The notes: generated by a model from the letters alone, not told the origin. 64,000 nucleotides of DNA from Ectobius pallidus (GCA_964059195.1 CAXKWD010000007.1:149407769-149471768), one strand, 5' to 3'. Positions 1 through 10,340 are shown, counted from the first letter of the stretch. Translations and numbers: made by a program.

Positions 1-560
1 TATTACATCACATTAATTCAATCAGATAATCACTTTTTAACAATTAAACAGGTTATTTACAGTTTTACTTGTAATGAACTTCTAATTTGTTAATGTGTCC
101 AGATACCAATGCAAATGTGAACTGAAAATATTTTAAAACATGTTTATTGGAAATAGTTAACAACAAGGAGGAAGAGGTAACTGTGCTATTACTTGTAATT
201 GTCCCTTCACATTTCAGTTAAAGTCTCGTAAAACCAAAATATTCGTGACTCTTTTTCTAAAAAGTGTAAGTCGACAATTTAGTGCACATACTGCATAATT
301 GTACGGAATTTATAACTGAAATATGACGTTAAATTAAAATATGACCAAGACCATAAAAATGACCAAAATATGACTTTATATGCAAAATAAAAACGGTCCG
401 CTTAGGATAACAAATGTGCAATTCACGTTTAATTTGTGTTTGTGGCGAGAATGGAGATCAGGATAAAAATATGACATGTTATAAACATCCGAACCCTACT
501 AATGAGTAATGGCAGTACTCAGACAGTAATGCACTTAGTTGAGGCATCTCTTGAAGATGT
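1..560. other. Intergenic, AT-rich, no gene seen
   Basis: No coding potential or exon is recognisable. Between about 320 and 490 the motif AAAATATGAC and close variants recur. The interior of the hAT-type element at 45915-46381 is similarly rich in CATATTTTA/GTCATA words, so this may be the decayed remains of a related element. No clean terminal repeats were found here. Confidence 0.5.
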
Positions 561-574
561 TAATATTCTTTACG

Positions 575-735
575 TAGACCGCTCCCATTGTTGAGTGGTT
601 AGACCACTCGCCTTCCTCCGCTTTTATCGCTAGGACCCGGAATCGAATCTCAGTGGATCTAAGTGGAATTTGTGATGGACAAAATGGGGCCTTGAAGGTT
701 TTCTCGGGGTGCTCCCGTTTCTGGTGCCTCGTTCA
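575..735 (+). repeat. tRNA-derived SINE
   Basis: A box-A-like segment (TGAGTGGTTAGACCACTCG, about 593-611) is followed by a box-B-like segment (GACCCGGAATCGAATCTC, about 634-651). This is the spacing of a tRNA-derived Pol III promoter. The tail (GGTTTTCTCGGGGTGCTCCC, about 698-717) resembles the body of common insect SINEs. The copy is diverged and has no clear target duplication. It is non-coding; one similar head is at 52607. Confidence 0.55.
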
Positions 736-739
736 CCGT

Positions 740-1512
740 TGTTCTATTCATCATAATATGGCCATTGGTTGCAGTAAAGGATTTATTAGGATATTCCCAA
801 TACCTAAGAGCGAGTGACATACACAAAGTACTATGTCCAGTAAGCCTTTGATGAAACCTATTTGGCCAGAGAGACTTCATATTTCCTCAACGTTCTCGAG
901 GGCCTCAAATATTTATATGAGAACAATGGAAAGCAACGCAGGGTGGAAGCGTTATGTCTGTGAGGATTTTAACAGCTTCATTTTTTGGAGGAAACAAAAA
1001 AATTCAAATACTTTTTTGTCCCTAAAAAGTATTTTTATAAAAAAAGTGGCCCCTATACTTTAACCGTGCTTTACTTGATAAGTATTATCCGCACTGTTCT
1101 AATTATTTTTTTCAAATTAGCAGAGGAAAAAATAAGGAATAAATTTTCTCTTTGTGGGATTTTGATGAAGTTGGTATTTTTCGTGGAAATTAAATACAAC
1201 ATTTGTTACGCGGACCATATTTTTGGCTCACAACAAATATTCCACCTATAGTGTGTCTGTTTCTTTACGAGTGAATAATCTTTGCTTGTATTCTTCAAAT
1301 GTAGAATTCGAAATTTTAAAACTAGAACACTAAATTTATGGTTTAAAAGTGTGAAATATCACTATTCCTAGCAGTCGGCCATAGAACAAATAAAATAATA
1401 ATATATTCCGTGCAATATTTTTAATGACAATTAAGTTTTTTTCTCTCATGGAAACTATGAAACAGTGATTTAGTTCGTTTCTCCACTGATCAATGTGATT
1501 ATCTGTTCACGT
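740..1512. other. Intergenic, no gene seen
   Basis: Small open frames occur here but none matches a protein family I recognise. Base use is AT-rich like the flanks. Nothing repeated elsewhere in the window was noticed. Confidence 0.5.
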
Positions 1513-2360
1513 CAGGGCCGTCGCGTGGTTTGTTGGCGCCCGGGGCAAGATTTCGTCAGGAGCCCCCCCCAACTCAATCCCACGTGCACCCTCCCGACAT
1601 TCCACCTATCTGGGGCGACGTGGACTGGACAAATTCCAAGCCGCATCGCGTCCAGTCGCTCATTAGCAAAGATGAGCGCCAGGTTGCTTCGCTGTCTGTG
1701 TTTTTGTGCCCAAAAGAGACACCTAATCGGATTACCTTACAAAATTACCAGAAATAAAAGTATTTAAATTTTTTAATAGGATTGTATTGAAAATCAAATT
1801 AATACAAGTTTAGTAATGTAAGGAAATCTTAACAATCATAAAAAATACTATAGGCGTTATTAATGGACTACAAATTAATAGTGTGGGAAACCTCGTTACA
1901 TACATTGAATAGAATATAGAAAAGGGAACCGCGTTTATCAAATTAAGATAAAGTACTAAACATTAAATGGCATTCGCCTGGATTTTGCACGAGCAAATGT
2001 CGTTAGAATTTCCATCAAGTTTATTTTTTGTGCTTCATCGTTTTCAATGGACAAGATGGCCAGAGAATTCAGTCTCTCCTGTGACGTAGTTGATCGTAAA
2101 CATGTCTTTATAAGAAAATATTTATTTTGGGATAACTTAGCAAATATAGGCCTAAAGTTATTGGTGTCAAATATTTATTTGTTCAATAAAAACATACAAC
2201 GCAATATTCAACATTCAGTTATACCGAACTTTAAAAATACGTTATGTACATCCTACTTATTTTTTCAAATTTTGTTTTATTTTTGCCGTTGCCACGGCGC
2301 CCCCCTGGTCGCGGCGCCCGGGGCGATCGCCCCGCTCGCCCCGCCCACGCGACGGCCCTG
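1513..2360. mobile_element. Non-autonomous hAT-type element with 8-bp target duplication
   Basis: The 16-bp terminal inverted repeat CAGGGCCGTCGCGTGG starts at 1513 and its exact complement ends at 2360. The flanks are GTTCACGT (1505-1512) and GTACACGT (2361-2368), matching at 7 of 8 positions. An 8-bp duplication with CAG...CTG ends is the signature of the hAT superfamily. The 848-bp element has GC-rich ends and an AT-rich middle and no recognisable transposase, so it would depend on an enzyme from elsewhere. Short open frames inside it are not convincing genes. Confidence 0.88.
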
Positions 2361-3172
2361 GTACACGTAAAATTGCAGCTTTATCTCATGATAGGCCTAT
2401 GCAGACGTAAAAAAACGAGGATGCTGAACTTCACGAGTATGTAAGTAAGCTTATGTTTGAGTAGTGTTTTTAGTTCGTCGACTGAAGTAAATGGTTTATA
2501 GCAAAATCTCATCTACTGTTAGATTTAAATTTCGAGCAGATTTATAATTATTTTAGGCATTATCTCTATCTGAAATTTTCCCAGCTTTTCGATTCTTACC
2601 GAAAGAGAAGTATCGAAGAACAAATATTTATAACATATAATAAAAAATAAGAATTTTTAAAATTATTCCGGTATGAAGAGAACTAAGCACCTAGGGGAAG
2701 AATGAGTATATCTGCTCGTTACATCAACATCATATCTTCTCTTTGGAAATAATCGCATAATCGTTTGAACAGGTTACATATTCTTACAATCATGAAATTG
2801 GAGATAAAGTATTTCAAATTTTACATGAGGCAAGCCATGGATCCCACACTTAAAATTTTTTGTTATTGCCGGCTATGGTATTGAATTTTTCAGTCTGACT
2901 TCACCTTTCCAGTAATATAATTGATGCATCTTCTATTATTTTCTGTAATTTTTAATCATGGTTTGAAGAAGTGCAGTGGCAATATGAGTTTGTTGACTGG
3001 ATTCGAAGTGGCAATCTCGCGTCTTACAATCTCGTCAGTTATAACAAGAGAATGCAAAGTACCGTATTTAAATGACTTTAATGATAGAGCATACTTCATT
3101 GTTTCTGAAGCATATTTTACAAATGTTAGAGCATATTTCGTCTTTTGATAGAACATTAACTTCCGGGCCTTG
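2361..3172. other. Intergenic with one SINE tail
   Basis: No gene is seen. At about 2823-2912 lies a segment ending TTTTTCAGTCTGACTTCACC. The same tail occurs at 39880-39892 and 41829-41849 and marks the 3' portion of a tRNA-derived SINE family in this genome. Confidence 0.5.
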
Positions 3173-3309
3173 CTTATGAGTAGACCTGGGATTTTAGGCT
3201 CTAAAAAATTAGTTTTAGGCACCAAAAATAGGCTTTTAAAACAGTTAAATAGGCTTTTAAAAGAGAAAATAGGCACTTAAAACAAGAGAATATTATAGGA
3301 GAAAAATTC

Positions 3310-3382
3310 CTCCGGCACTGGGACTTGAACCCAGGACCTTTGGCTATTCGCGCCAATGCTCTACCAACTGAGCTAAGCCGGA
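3310..3382 (-). tRNA. tRNA-like gene, copy 1 (apparent GAA anticodon, C33)
   Basis: A 73-nt cloverleaf can be drawn. The acceptor is TCCGGCT/TGCCGGA (last pair T-T). The D stem is GCTC/GAGC, the anticodon stem TTGGC/GCCAA with loop GCGAATA, and the T stem CTGGG/CCCAG with loop TTCAAGT. Box A (TTAGCTCAGTTGG) and box B (GGTTCAAGTCC) match the Pol III consensus perfectly. A T5 terminator follows within a few bases. The loop would put GAA (Phe) at 34-36, but position 33 is C instead of the near-universal U. A transcribed tRNA-like or SINE-type RNA is therefore more likely than a working tRNA-Phe. No CCA is encoded, as is normal. Confidence 0.7.
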
Positions 3383-3623
3383 GCCCAATTCACAGCGCCA
3401 GATGGAACTTCCCTCCTATGACTAATTGCCCTAATGGTCTACCTCACAGACAGACAAGTTATGTCATATGCAGTACTGTGAGGCACACTAAGTAGTGATT
3501 TTTGTGACCGGGCTCCCACTGTTATTGTACAGTTAACATTCAAGATAGATACATAAGCTTTCATGAGCCACAGATTATTGTCTCTGTTGGACACTACATG
3601 AGAATATTATAGGAGAAAAATTC

Positions 3624-3696
3624 CTCCGGCACTGGGACTTGAACCCAGGACCTTTGGCTATTCGCGCCAATGCTCTACCAACTGAGCTAAGCCGGA
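3624..3696 (-). tRNA. tRNA-like gene, copy 2
   Basis: Same 73 nt as copy 1, displaced by exactly 314 bp, with intact box A, box B and a downstream T5 tract. It has the same C33 anomaly in the anticodon loop. Confidence 0.7.
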
Positions 3697-3937
3697 GCCC
3701 AATTCACAGCGCCAGATGGAACTTCCCTCCTATGACTAATTGCCCTAATGGTCTACCTCACAGACAGACAAGTTATGTCATATGCAGTACTGTGAGGCAC
3801 ACTAAGTAGTGATTTTTGTGACCGGGCTCCCACTGTTATTGTACAGTTAACATTCAAGATAGATACATAAGCTTTCATGAGCCACAGATTATTGTCTCTG
3901 TTGGACACTACATGAGAATATTATAGGAGAAAAATTC

Positions 3938-4010
3938 CTCCGGCACTGGGACTTGAACCCAGGACCTTTGGCTATTCGCGCCAATGCTCTACCAACTGAG
4001 CTAAGCCGGA
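3938..4010 (-). tRNA. tRNA-like gene, copy 3 (unit truncated upstream)
   Basis: Same 73 nt as copies 1 and 2. The unit is cut off about 15 bp past the 5' end of the tRNA-like sequence, at the centre of the palindrome (about 4020-4031). This copy therefore lacks the normal 5' spacer and faces the inverted copies. Confidence 0.7.
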
Positions 4011-4196
4011 GCCCAATTCACAGCCCAATTCTATCTTGAATGTTAACTGTACAATAACAGTGGGAGCCCGGTCACAAAAATCACTACTTAGTGTGCCTCA
4101 CAGTACTGCATATGACATAACTTGTCTGTCTGTGAGGTAGACCATTAGGGCAATTAGTCATAGGAGGGAAGTTCCATCTGGCGCTGTGAATTGGGC

Positions 4197-4269
4197 TCCG
4201 GCTTAGCTCAGTTGGTAGAGCATTGGCGCGAATAGCCAAAGGTCCTGGGTTCAAGTCCCAGTGCCGGAG
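4197..4269 (+). tRNA. tRNA-like gene, copy 4 (inverted relative to copies 1-3)
   Basis: Plus-strand copy with the same 73 nt. A T5 tract lies at about 4274-4278. It sits in a complete 314-bp unit of spacer, tRNA-like gene and terminator. Confidence 0.7.
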
Positions 4270-4510
4270 GAATTTTTCTCCTATAATATTCTCATGTAGT
4301 GTCCAACAGAGACAATAATCTGTGGCTCATGAAAGCTTATGTATCTATCTTGAATGTTAACTGTACAATAACAGTGGGAGCCCGGTCACAAAAATCACTA
4401 CTTAGTGTGCCTCACAGTACTGCATATGACATAACTTGTCTGTCTGTGAGGTAGACCATTAGGGCAATTAGTCATAGGAGGGAAGTTCCATCTGGCGCTG
4501 TGAATTGGGC

Positions 4511-4583
4511 TCCGGCTTAGCTCAGTTGGTAGAGCATTGGCGCGAATAGCCAAAGGTCCTGGGTTCAAGTCCCAGTGCCGGAG
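4511..4583 (+). tRNA. tRNA-like gene, copy 5
   Basis: Plus-strand copy exactly 314 bp after copy 4, with the same sequence and downstream T5 tract. The unit ends at about 4661, next to the right-hand 12-bp direct repeat. Confidence 0.7.
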
Positions 4584-5412
4584 GAATTTTTCTCCTATAA
4601 TATTCTCATGTAGTGTCCAACAGAGACAATAATCTGTGGCTCATGAAAGCTTATGTATCTAACTTAAAACAAGCTTTAAAAATGTGTAAATAGATAAAAA
4701 ATAGACTTTAAAATTCTACAATATGCTCTTAAACTGTAACGTGATCTTTTTTTCTGTAAAAAACGTGGTATACCTATTCTCAACAGAAATAATTGCAAAA
4801 TTAAAACAGAATTAAAAATACATTTATAAAAAACAGTTTTGGCTTATATGAAAAATTGACACAGTATGTCACAGTATATATACCCGCTACTTGTTGTTTT
4901 GAGCGAATCCTCCCCCATCAGTCAGCACTCCTTTGGCGACAATTTTTTGGGAAATCAAGTTTCTGTGAAAACTCCATCGTCTGCTGTTCTGCTCTTCATT
5001 CAGGGATGTCCACTAAATGATTGTAAAAGGTACAGAAGTTGGATTTTATTTTAAATGTACAAAATAGGCATTTTAGGCACTAAAATAGTAAAAATAGGCT
5101 CCAAAGGTCCAAATAGGCATTTTAAGGCACTATAAAACTCTATAAATATAAGTGATATATAATGAAATGTCAACATATTTAAAAAATTTCATGTTATTTC
5201 ATAAGGAACAAAATAGGCATTTGCCTTAAAATCCCAGGTCTACTTATGAGGCACCCTGTTCTCAGCACACAGTAATACACCTGCATTATGAAGTGATAAC
5301 ACTGTATTACTGACTGCTTTGTGTGTTCTGTCAACAAGAGGAGTGAGATACGAGCAAAACAATCATCTCTCATTGATTCACCCTGTTTACTACACTGGGC
5401 TCATATACACGA

Positions 5413-6220
5413 CTAGCTTAAAATACCCGGCGTCGTCCGGGTTTTTAAATTTTGTAATTGGAAATTAACTTATGAAGGACTTTCTATTTTTAAATTATAG
5501 GTCCTTATATAGGTATTTATAATTTGAAATAGGAAGAACGACTTATCACACTCAAACTATTCCCTCAGAAAACGCTTGATATAGCTTTTTATGGCTCATA
5601 GAGGATGTAGAATTTTGCATCCCATCGCTGGAAGGGGTTCAAATAAGAAGAAACAGAAATTCCGGTAACATAAAATTGTATTGTCTTTGCGGAATATTTA
5701 TTGCTCACTCTCAAGTTACCATAAAACCGTTTTGGGGATGAAATTAAACAGAAATGCAATATCACTTTCATACTTCTCTCCCCAAAACATATTACCATAC
5801 CTCGTATTGTTTTCTCTATGTCCAGGGTATAGAAAGTTATGTGACCGCATTATTTTTGTGGATTTCATTCTTTAATATTAATTATTTATAACATGAATTA
5901 TATTAATAGCTTCTCTAATTTGTCCAAGTCCCGTTTCATTTATTTCCAAATCCATCTGAGACCACTGGCAACAATATGTTGTCATGTGAACTGTGATTTG
6001 GATTTGATAATTCTGTGTAAAAAGGGATTAAGTATTCTCAAAAACATTTGATTTTTGGCATTTAAATTCAAAATTTTGCAAAATCCTTTCTTAATGAAAC
6101 GAAGGTACTGTCAAAATTCCAAGTCTCTACCTGTTACAGTTTAGGCTCTACGTTGATTCTCTGTCATTAAGTCAGTCATTCATTCATTCAGTCAGTCAGG
6201 ACAAAGCCTCTTATATACGT
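5413..6220 (-). mobile_element. Helitron fragment, 3' end at 5413
   Basis: Read on the minus strand the sequence ends with a short GC-rich hairpin (CCCGGACGACGCCGGG), then a few bases and CTAG, followed by host T. This is the standard 3' end of Helitrons. The first 250 bp (5413-5660) match the 3' part of the Helitron at 24806. The block 5930-6220 instead matches 37270-37560 of another Helitron copy, so this is a mosaic or nested copy. No transposase frame remains. Confidence 0.72.
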
Positions 6221-6411
6221 GCAGAATGAAAACTTCATATGAAGACCAAGATGTAAACATAAACCTAAATGTACCAATCACAGTAACTGCAAACAAGCCC
6301 CCCCCCCCAAAAAAAAAAATTAAGTGTGACCAGTTTGACACTATCGATCAATATTAATGTATGCTTCTATGTACATTATCTCTTAGTAAGCAGTTTTATG
6401 TTATCTTGTAT

Positions 6412-6830
6412 ACAGGGTGTATCATAATTAATAGCGCAAACCGAAACGGTTGACAGTATACGGCAACAGAAGCAAAAACGTTTCAGCAAACATGGGCCTG
6501 CAAACAAGCCATTTGCGAGATTTATTAAATGTGAATGTGTTTTTATGAGCAGCCACTGATTTCATTAAGAAATATCATCCTAATTAGTACAAATTAATTT
6601 GAAAAGTAGACTTTTCGTGTAATTGCCATTCTAAGATGCCTCACAATTCTCTCATAGTATAACTTAACAAGGAATATAATTCTACTTTAGTATGTTACAT
6701 GTTATTAATACTGTACTCTTCCTGTTAAAGGGGGTGTTCAAAGTGTCGTCCTTGCACCTGGATGCAATACTGCACTCGTCTCTGCAGTGAGTTTCGAATT
6801 CTTTCAAACACCCCCAATCATCTCGGAATT
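6412..6830 (-). pseudogene. Tc1/mariner-superfamily remnant (end plus transposase C-terminus)
   Basis: An ACAGGGTGTATCATAATTA terminus at about 6412 is typical of insect mariner-like elements. On the minus strand, about 6795-6728 reads as the basic tail of a transposase (QRRVQYCIQVQGRHFEH), similar in character to the RLRALQRSRGRHLQDV tail of the pseudogene at 46596-47695. The rest of the enzyme is gone. A C8/A9 homopolymer junction just upstream (about 6300-6319) is a simple-sequence tract. Confidence 0.5.
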
Positions 6831-6949
6831 CTTGACAAGCACGTAAATTCTTAGTTGTTGCTGTATAGTTCCATTTTGACTACGGAGAGTTCAGCACACC
6901 TGGCAATACTTTACCTGACAATACCTTGTTCGATATTTAATTTACTTAA

Positions 6950-7050
6950 TACCCCAAAATAAATTTCTTTCTTTCTTTATCGTAGTTTCACCTCTCCCTT
7001 TTAGGATTTAAGCGACCCAAGCCACCCGGGCCTTACAGGGCCGCGACCTG
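6950..7050 (+). repeat. Short dispersed repeat
   Basis: TCTTTATCGTAGTTTCACCT followed by GATTTAAGCGACCCAAGCCA recurs in reverse orientation at about 11690-11760, and a fragment recurs at 19615-19640. The T/C-rich microsatellite next to it in both copies suggests the end of a retroposon. Its class is unknown. Confidence 0.5.
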
Positions 7051-7399
7051 AAATAAAAAATGAATCTCAAATTATTTTCATAAGTGATGTTATTATGCGG
7101 TAACATTAAAAGTGTCATCATAAAGATTATTTTCTTGAGGAAAATTGTCCAACCGACCGCCCTCCTCTGATGGTAAGAAAAGGAGGCCGCAAAAACTCTT
7201 GGGCCTAGGAGCGTCTAAACTTCAAATCCGGCCCTGAAGACAACCTTGAGCAAAAATCCCCTGGTTCTCCAGGTTGGGGGTTGATGCATCAGGCCAGCTA
7301 CCTGTTCATCAGAAAAACTTCCAACTGCTAAAGAGCCTAAAGAATTAAAGCCGGACGGGACTGATATGAAATTCAATAATTATTGCAGTACGATGCATT

Positions 7400-7563
7400 T
7401 ATGCAACATTCGACATCCTCTATGAGCCATGAAAAGCTATATCTAGCGTTTTCTACATACATATTATATAAGGTTCTAGAGTTTCAAAATCGAAAGTCCT
7501 CCATAAGTTAATTTCAAATTACAAAATACAAAACCCGGGCGACGCCGGGCCTTTTCAGTTAGT
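7400..7563 (+). mobile_element. Helitron 3'-end fragment
   Basis: The text from AACATTCGACATCCTC through AAAAGCTATATCTAGCG to the hairpin CCCGGGCGACGCCGGG matches the 3' terminal region of the Helitrons ending at 5413 and 24806. Here it lies on the plus strand. The end reads CAGTTAG rather than CTAG, so the terminus is mutated. Around it, 7050-7400 shows only unique or unassigned AT-rich sequence. Confidence 0.65.
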
Positions 7564-8050
7564 GTAACATAAAATACAGCGGCCAATGGGAATAAAAAAG
7601 CGGAACTTTTGAACGTCCTCCAAAAACCTTTCGGGGCAATGGGACTGGTCCCGGGAAAATTGGACACTCTAGCCTAGGGCCCAAACTTCATAACCCCCTG
7701 TGTATAAATAGTGATATATCTGTGGCGCAGCCATTGTAGTGATAACAATGCCGAGGGCTGTGTGGCTGGATCGATAGGAGTAGAATATGCAGCCCCGCCT
7801 CGCCTGGTATCGACATCTTCCCCTGGGAACTCCATCACCTGGCACACAGCATGGCCCCTCCCATGCAGCAGTGCGGCTCTCACTGCTCTAGCTGTGCTAA
7901 AATATTCACAAACTCATTATATGTCGTGAAGAACATGGAATTCACCTTTGCCCTGCAAAAAGAGTGGTCTATAAATTAAAATATTAATGTACCGTGTTTT
8001 ATAGCCGATTTCATAAATATTACCTGGTATATTAAATCTAATAAATTTTC
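7564..8050. other. Unassigned segment with a GC-rich core
   Basis: A roughly 150-bp GC-rich island (about 7725-7880) stands out from AT-rich surroundings. It is open on both strands for about 70 codons. Neither translation resembles a family I recognise and no convincing splice sites frame it. It could be an unrecognised exon or the GC-rich piece of a repeat. Confidence 0.3.
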
Positions 8051-8136
8051 CTACTTACTTAGCCTACTTACTCACTTACTTTCTTCCTTCTTACTTATTT
8101 ACTTATTTACTTACTTATTCACTTATTTACTTACTC
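8051..8136. repeat. (TTAC)n-like microsatellite
   Basis: Imperfect tandem TTAC/TTAT tetranucleotides run for about 85 bp. Confidence 0.85.
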
Positions 8137-8168
8137 AATGGCATGCAAGTTAAGGAATATTAGCTATT

Positions 8169-8342
8169 TTATGGAACTCGGAGGTTCATTGCTGCTCTTA
8201 CCTAAGCCCGCCATTCAACCCTATTCTGTGCAAACTCCATTCAACCATCCCTCGCAAATCCTACTTCACTTAAATCTATCCTAATATTGTCCTCCCACCT
8301 ATGTCTAGGTGTTCCAAATGGTATCTTCACTTCGGGTCTCCC
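8169..8342 (-). pseudogene. Non-LTR retrotransposon reverse transcriptase, C-terminal tail
   Basis: The minus strand reads 58 codons beginning GRPEVKIPFGTPRHRWEDNI and ending VRAAMNLRVP followed by TAA. The pattern of GRP, RHRWEDNI, DL, W...A and VRAAMNLRVP is the familiar C-terminal tail of insect endonuclease/reverse-transcriptase polyproteins. Two internal stops (TGA about 34 codons in, TAG about 12 codons later) show it is dead. The catalytic reverse-transcriptase domain is absent, so this is a short 3' remnant. The text from 8343 to 8640 may be further decayed element sequence. Confidence 0.75.
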
Positions 8343-8654
8343 AGTCAGTATCTTCATTTTTCATTTTTTTTCTGGAGACCCCGCTCATTTTTGGGAATAA
8401 TCCATGCCCCCACATCTCCCAGTAATTTCAAACATTCCTTTACGTCGCACCCACTTTCAATAAAATCTGGATCTGTCCCTTTTACCTCATCAAGTGGTTT
8501 TAACTACTAACGAAACATTTTGCATGCCCCTTTTCCAAATATTGTACACATTGGTGCTCGTTTTGTTAACTTCGTGCTTGAATGGGTGAAGTTTTTTACA
8601 ACGGTCTTATATCGTAAAGAACTATGTGACTTCATAATAACCACAGCCTATTAC

Positions 8655-9648
8655 TAGGGCAAGGCATTTGATGATTTTGCATCTTTTTTTTTATATGAAG
8701 GTTAAAAGATAGCTCCAATATATATATAAATGTGTATCATGGAATAATTGATTAAATGAGGGTAATTTGTTTTTTATTTTTTTTGCTTTATTTTGAATTT
8801 TTTTTTCATTTTCAAGAGATATGTAATTTTTTGGCAATTTTTAGGTAATTTCATAATTATCATAGCCTATTACTAGGGCAAGGCATTTGATGATTTTCAT
8901 CTTTTTTATATGAAGGTTAAAAGATAGCCCCAATATAGATAAATGTGTATCATGGAATAATTTATTAAATATTGTTTTCAAATTTTTTGGGTTTATTTTG
9001 CATTTTTAGTCATTTTCAAGAGGTAAGTAATTTCATAATTATCATAGCCTATTACTAGGGCTAGGAATTTGATGATTTTGTATCTTTTTTTTTTATATGA
9101 AGGTTAAAAGATAACTCCAATGTATATAATTGTGTATCATGGAATAATTGATTAAATAAGGGTAATTTGTTTATGATTTTTTTGCTTTATTTTGCATTTT
9201 TCGTAATTTTTAAGAGATATTTAATTTTTTGACAACTTTTAGGTGATTTTCTGCATTTTTAGGTCATTTTCGGCATTTTAGGCCATGATTCAGTGGAGGT
9301 AGAGAGGAGCTTTTCCATTACAAATCGTTACTTTCAGAACAACAGACAAACGTTTTTATTTGAGAATATCCGCCAAGTTATTTTTGATAATTTTAATTCA
9401 AGTTTATTGCAAACTTTTCGCTAAGGGTGTCCAAGTAGTATAGATTTACTTACTTTTTAAGCAATAAAATAAGTGTGTTTTAAATTGTAAATTCATATAT
9501 AACGCACTTTAATCCGTTAAATTGCTTTTTAGCAAATCATTACAAAAAAATAAATATAAATAAGCCTAATAGTGGAAATTTTATTGGTCTTTTTTTCAAT
9601 TTTGTGTCATTTTTTCACTATTTTGTGGTCATTAAATGCCTTACCCTA
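8655..9648. mobile_element. hAT-type element with internal tandem duplications of its left end
   Basis: Terminal inverted repeats of TAGGGYAAGGCATTTRATGA start at 8655 and end at 9648. The octamer CCTATTAC is duplicated perfectly on both sides (8647-8654, 9649-9656), so this is a 994-bp hAT-type insertion. Inside, about 180-230 bp of the left end is present three times in tandem (repeat landmarks at 8645, 8874 and 9046). Each internal copy carries AGCCTATTAC, i.e. the host flank as well as the terminus. The amplification therefore happened after integration. No transposase is encoded. Confidence 0.9.
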
Positions 9649-10340
9649 CCTATTACGTACAGGTATACAGTAGTTATAGTAATTTATTGTATAAACAGAT
9701 TGCTTGGGTAAGCAATTGAAATGTTTGATGCCTCTTCTTATTAAAGTGAGGTCATCTAAAGGATGCAATTATTTCTTTATTCCCCCAATTGATTACGAAC
9801 GCGTCCCCTGAGCTTTACATTGAGGGAGAGGATAATTACAGTTTTGATCATAAATCGATTAATAAGCTGAATTAACTTGCCATGATTCTTGATATACAAG
9901 TGATATCGTCATACAAAGAAAACAATGTTATTACTTCCAATCGCAACCCATGAAGGTAACGTGGCGCCGTGCGTGTTATTACTCAAGCACGGCTTGTTGA
10001 ATTTTCCGCATGTCACTTGAGCTATAATTTACTTCTCTTCAGATGAAAAATTGCGCGCTCGTATTGCTCAGCTGTTTCCAATGCAAATATTTACACACTA
10101 ACAGCGATATCTGGTGACTAAACCAACAAACTGCCTATTCTGTTCGTGTTAATACACGTGGACACTGCTCAGATTTTCAAATACAGAGTGTTCCAAAAAA
10201 CTTAACCAATTTAAACTTAACTCAGCACTCCTTGCTCATGTACCTGTATAACGAAGATTCAAACACGCCATAGGTATAGATTTCTTCAGCTCGACTTCTT
10301 ACCTTACCTCGTATTCTTAGTGAATGTCGTTACTAAAAAA
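9649..10340. other. Unassigned segment with possible regulatory motifs
   Basis: No gene or repeat was recognised. At about 10050-10105 several transcription-factor-like words cluster: CAGCTG immediately followed by TTTCC (E-box plus TC-box, the arrangement bound by PTF1 complexes), then ATGCAAAT (POU octamer) running into TATTTACA (forkhead). It lies about 11 kb past the Fer1 stop codon. Chance occurrence is likely for any one motif; the cluster is only suggestive. Confidence 0.3.

Larger units (their letters stand above)
3287..4661. repeat. Palindromic array of 314-bp tRNA-like units inserted in the hAT element
   Basis: Three head-to-tail units run on the minus strand (starting near 3286, 3600 and 3914, exactly 314 bp apart; the third is cut short near 4020). 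They meet two plus-strand units (from about 4031 and 4345). Each unit contains a tRNA-like gene, a T5 tract just downstream, and about 235 bp of spacer with a CCTCACAG/CTGTGAGG hairpin. The copies look identical by eye. The whole block is bracketed by the direct repeat ACTTAAAACAAG at 3275-3286 and 4662-4673. This suggests insertion as one unit into the host element. The near-perfect palindrome could also come from replication-fork inversion, or from an assembly error that happened to fall between the repeats. Confidence 0.85.
3181..5242. mobile_element. hAT-type non-autonomous element carrying a tRNA-like array
   Basis: The termini are inverted: TAGACCTGGGATTTTAGG from 3181, and the complement of TAGACCTGGGATTTTAAGG ending at 5242. 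The flanking octamer CTTATGAG is perfectly duplicated at 3173-3180 and 5243-5250, which identifies a hAT-type insertion of 2062 bp. Both subterminal regions are crowded with the short word AAATAGGC in both orientations, a pattern typical of hAT transposase-binding subterminal repeats. No transposase is encoded. The middle third (3287-4661) is foreign to the element: a palindromic array of tRNA-like units flanked by its own 12-bp direct repeat. Confidence 0.9.

Noticed and set aside
3286..4661. CRISPR-like or rRNA-like interpretation of the regularly spaced array
   Set aside because: Units are 314 bp with tRNA-like cores and inverted halves in a eukaryotic context; there are no short spacers or repeats of CRISPR type.
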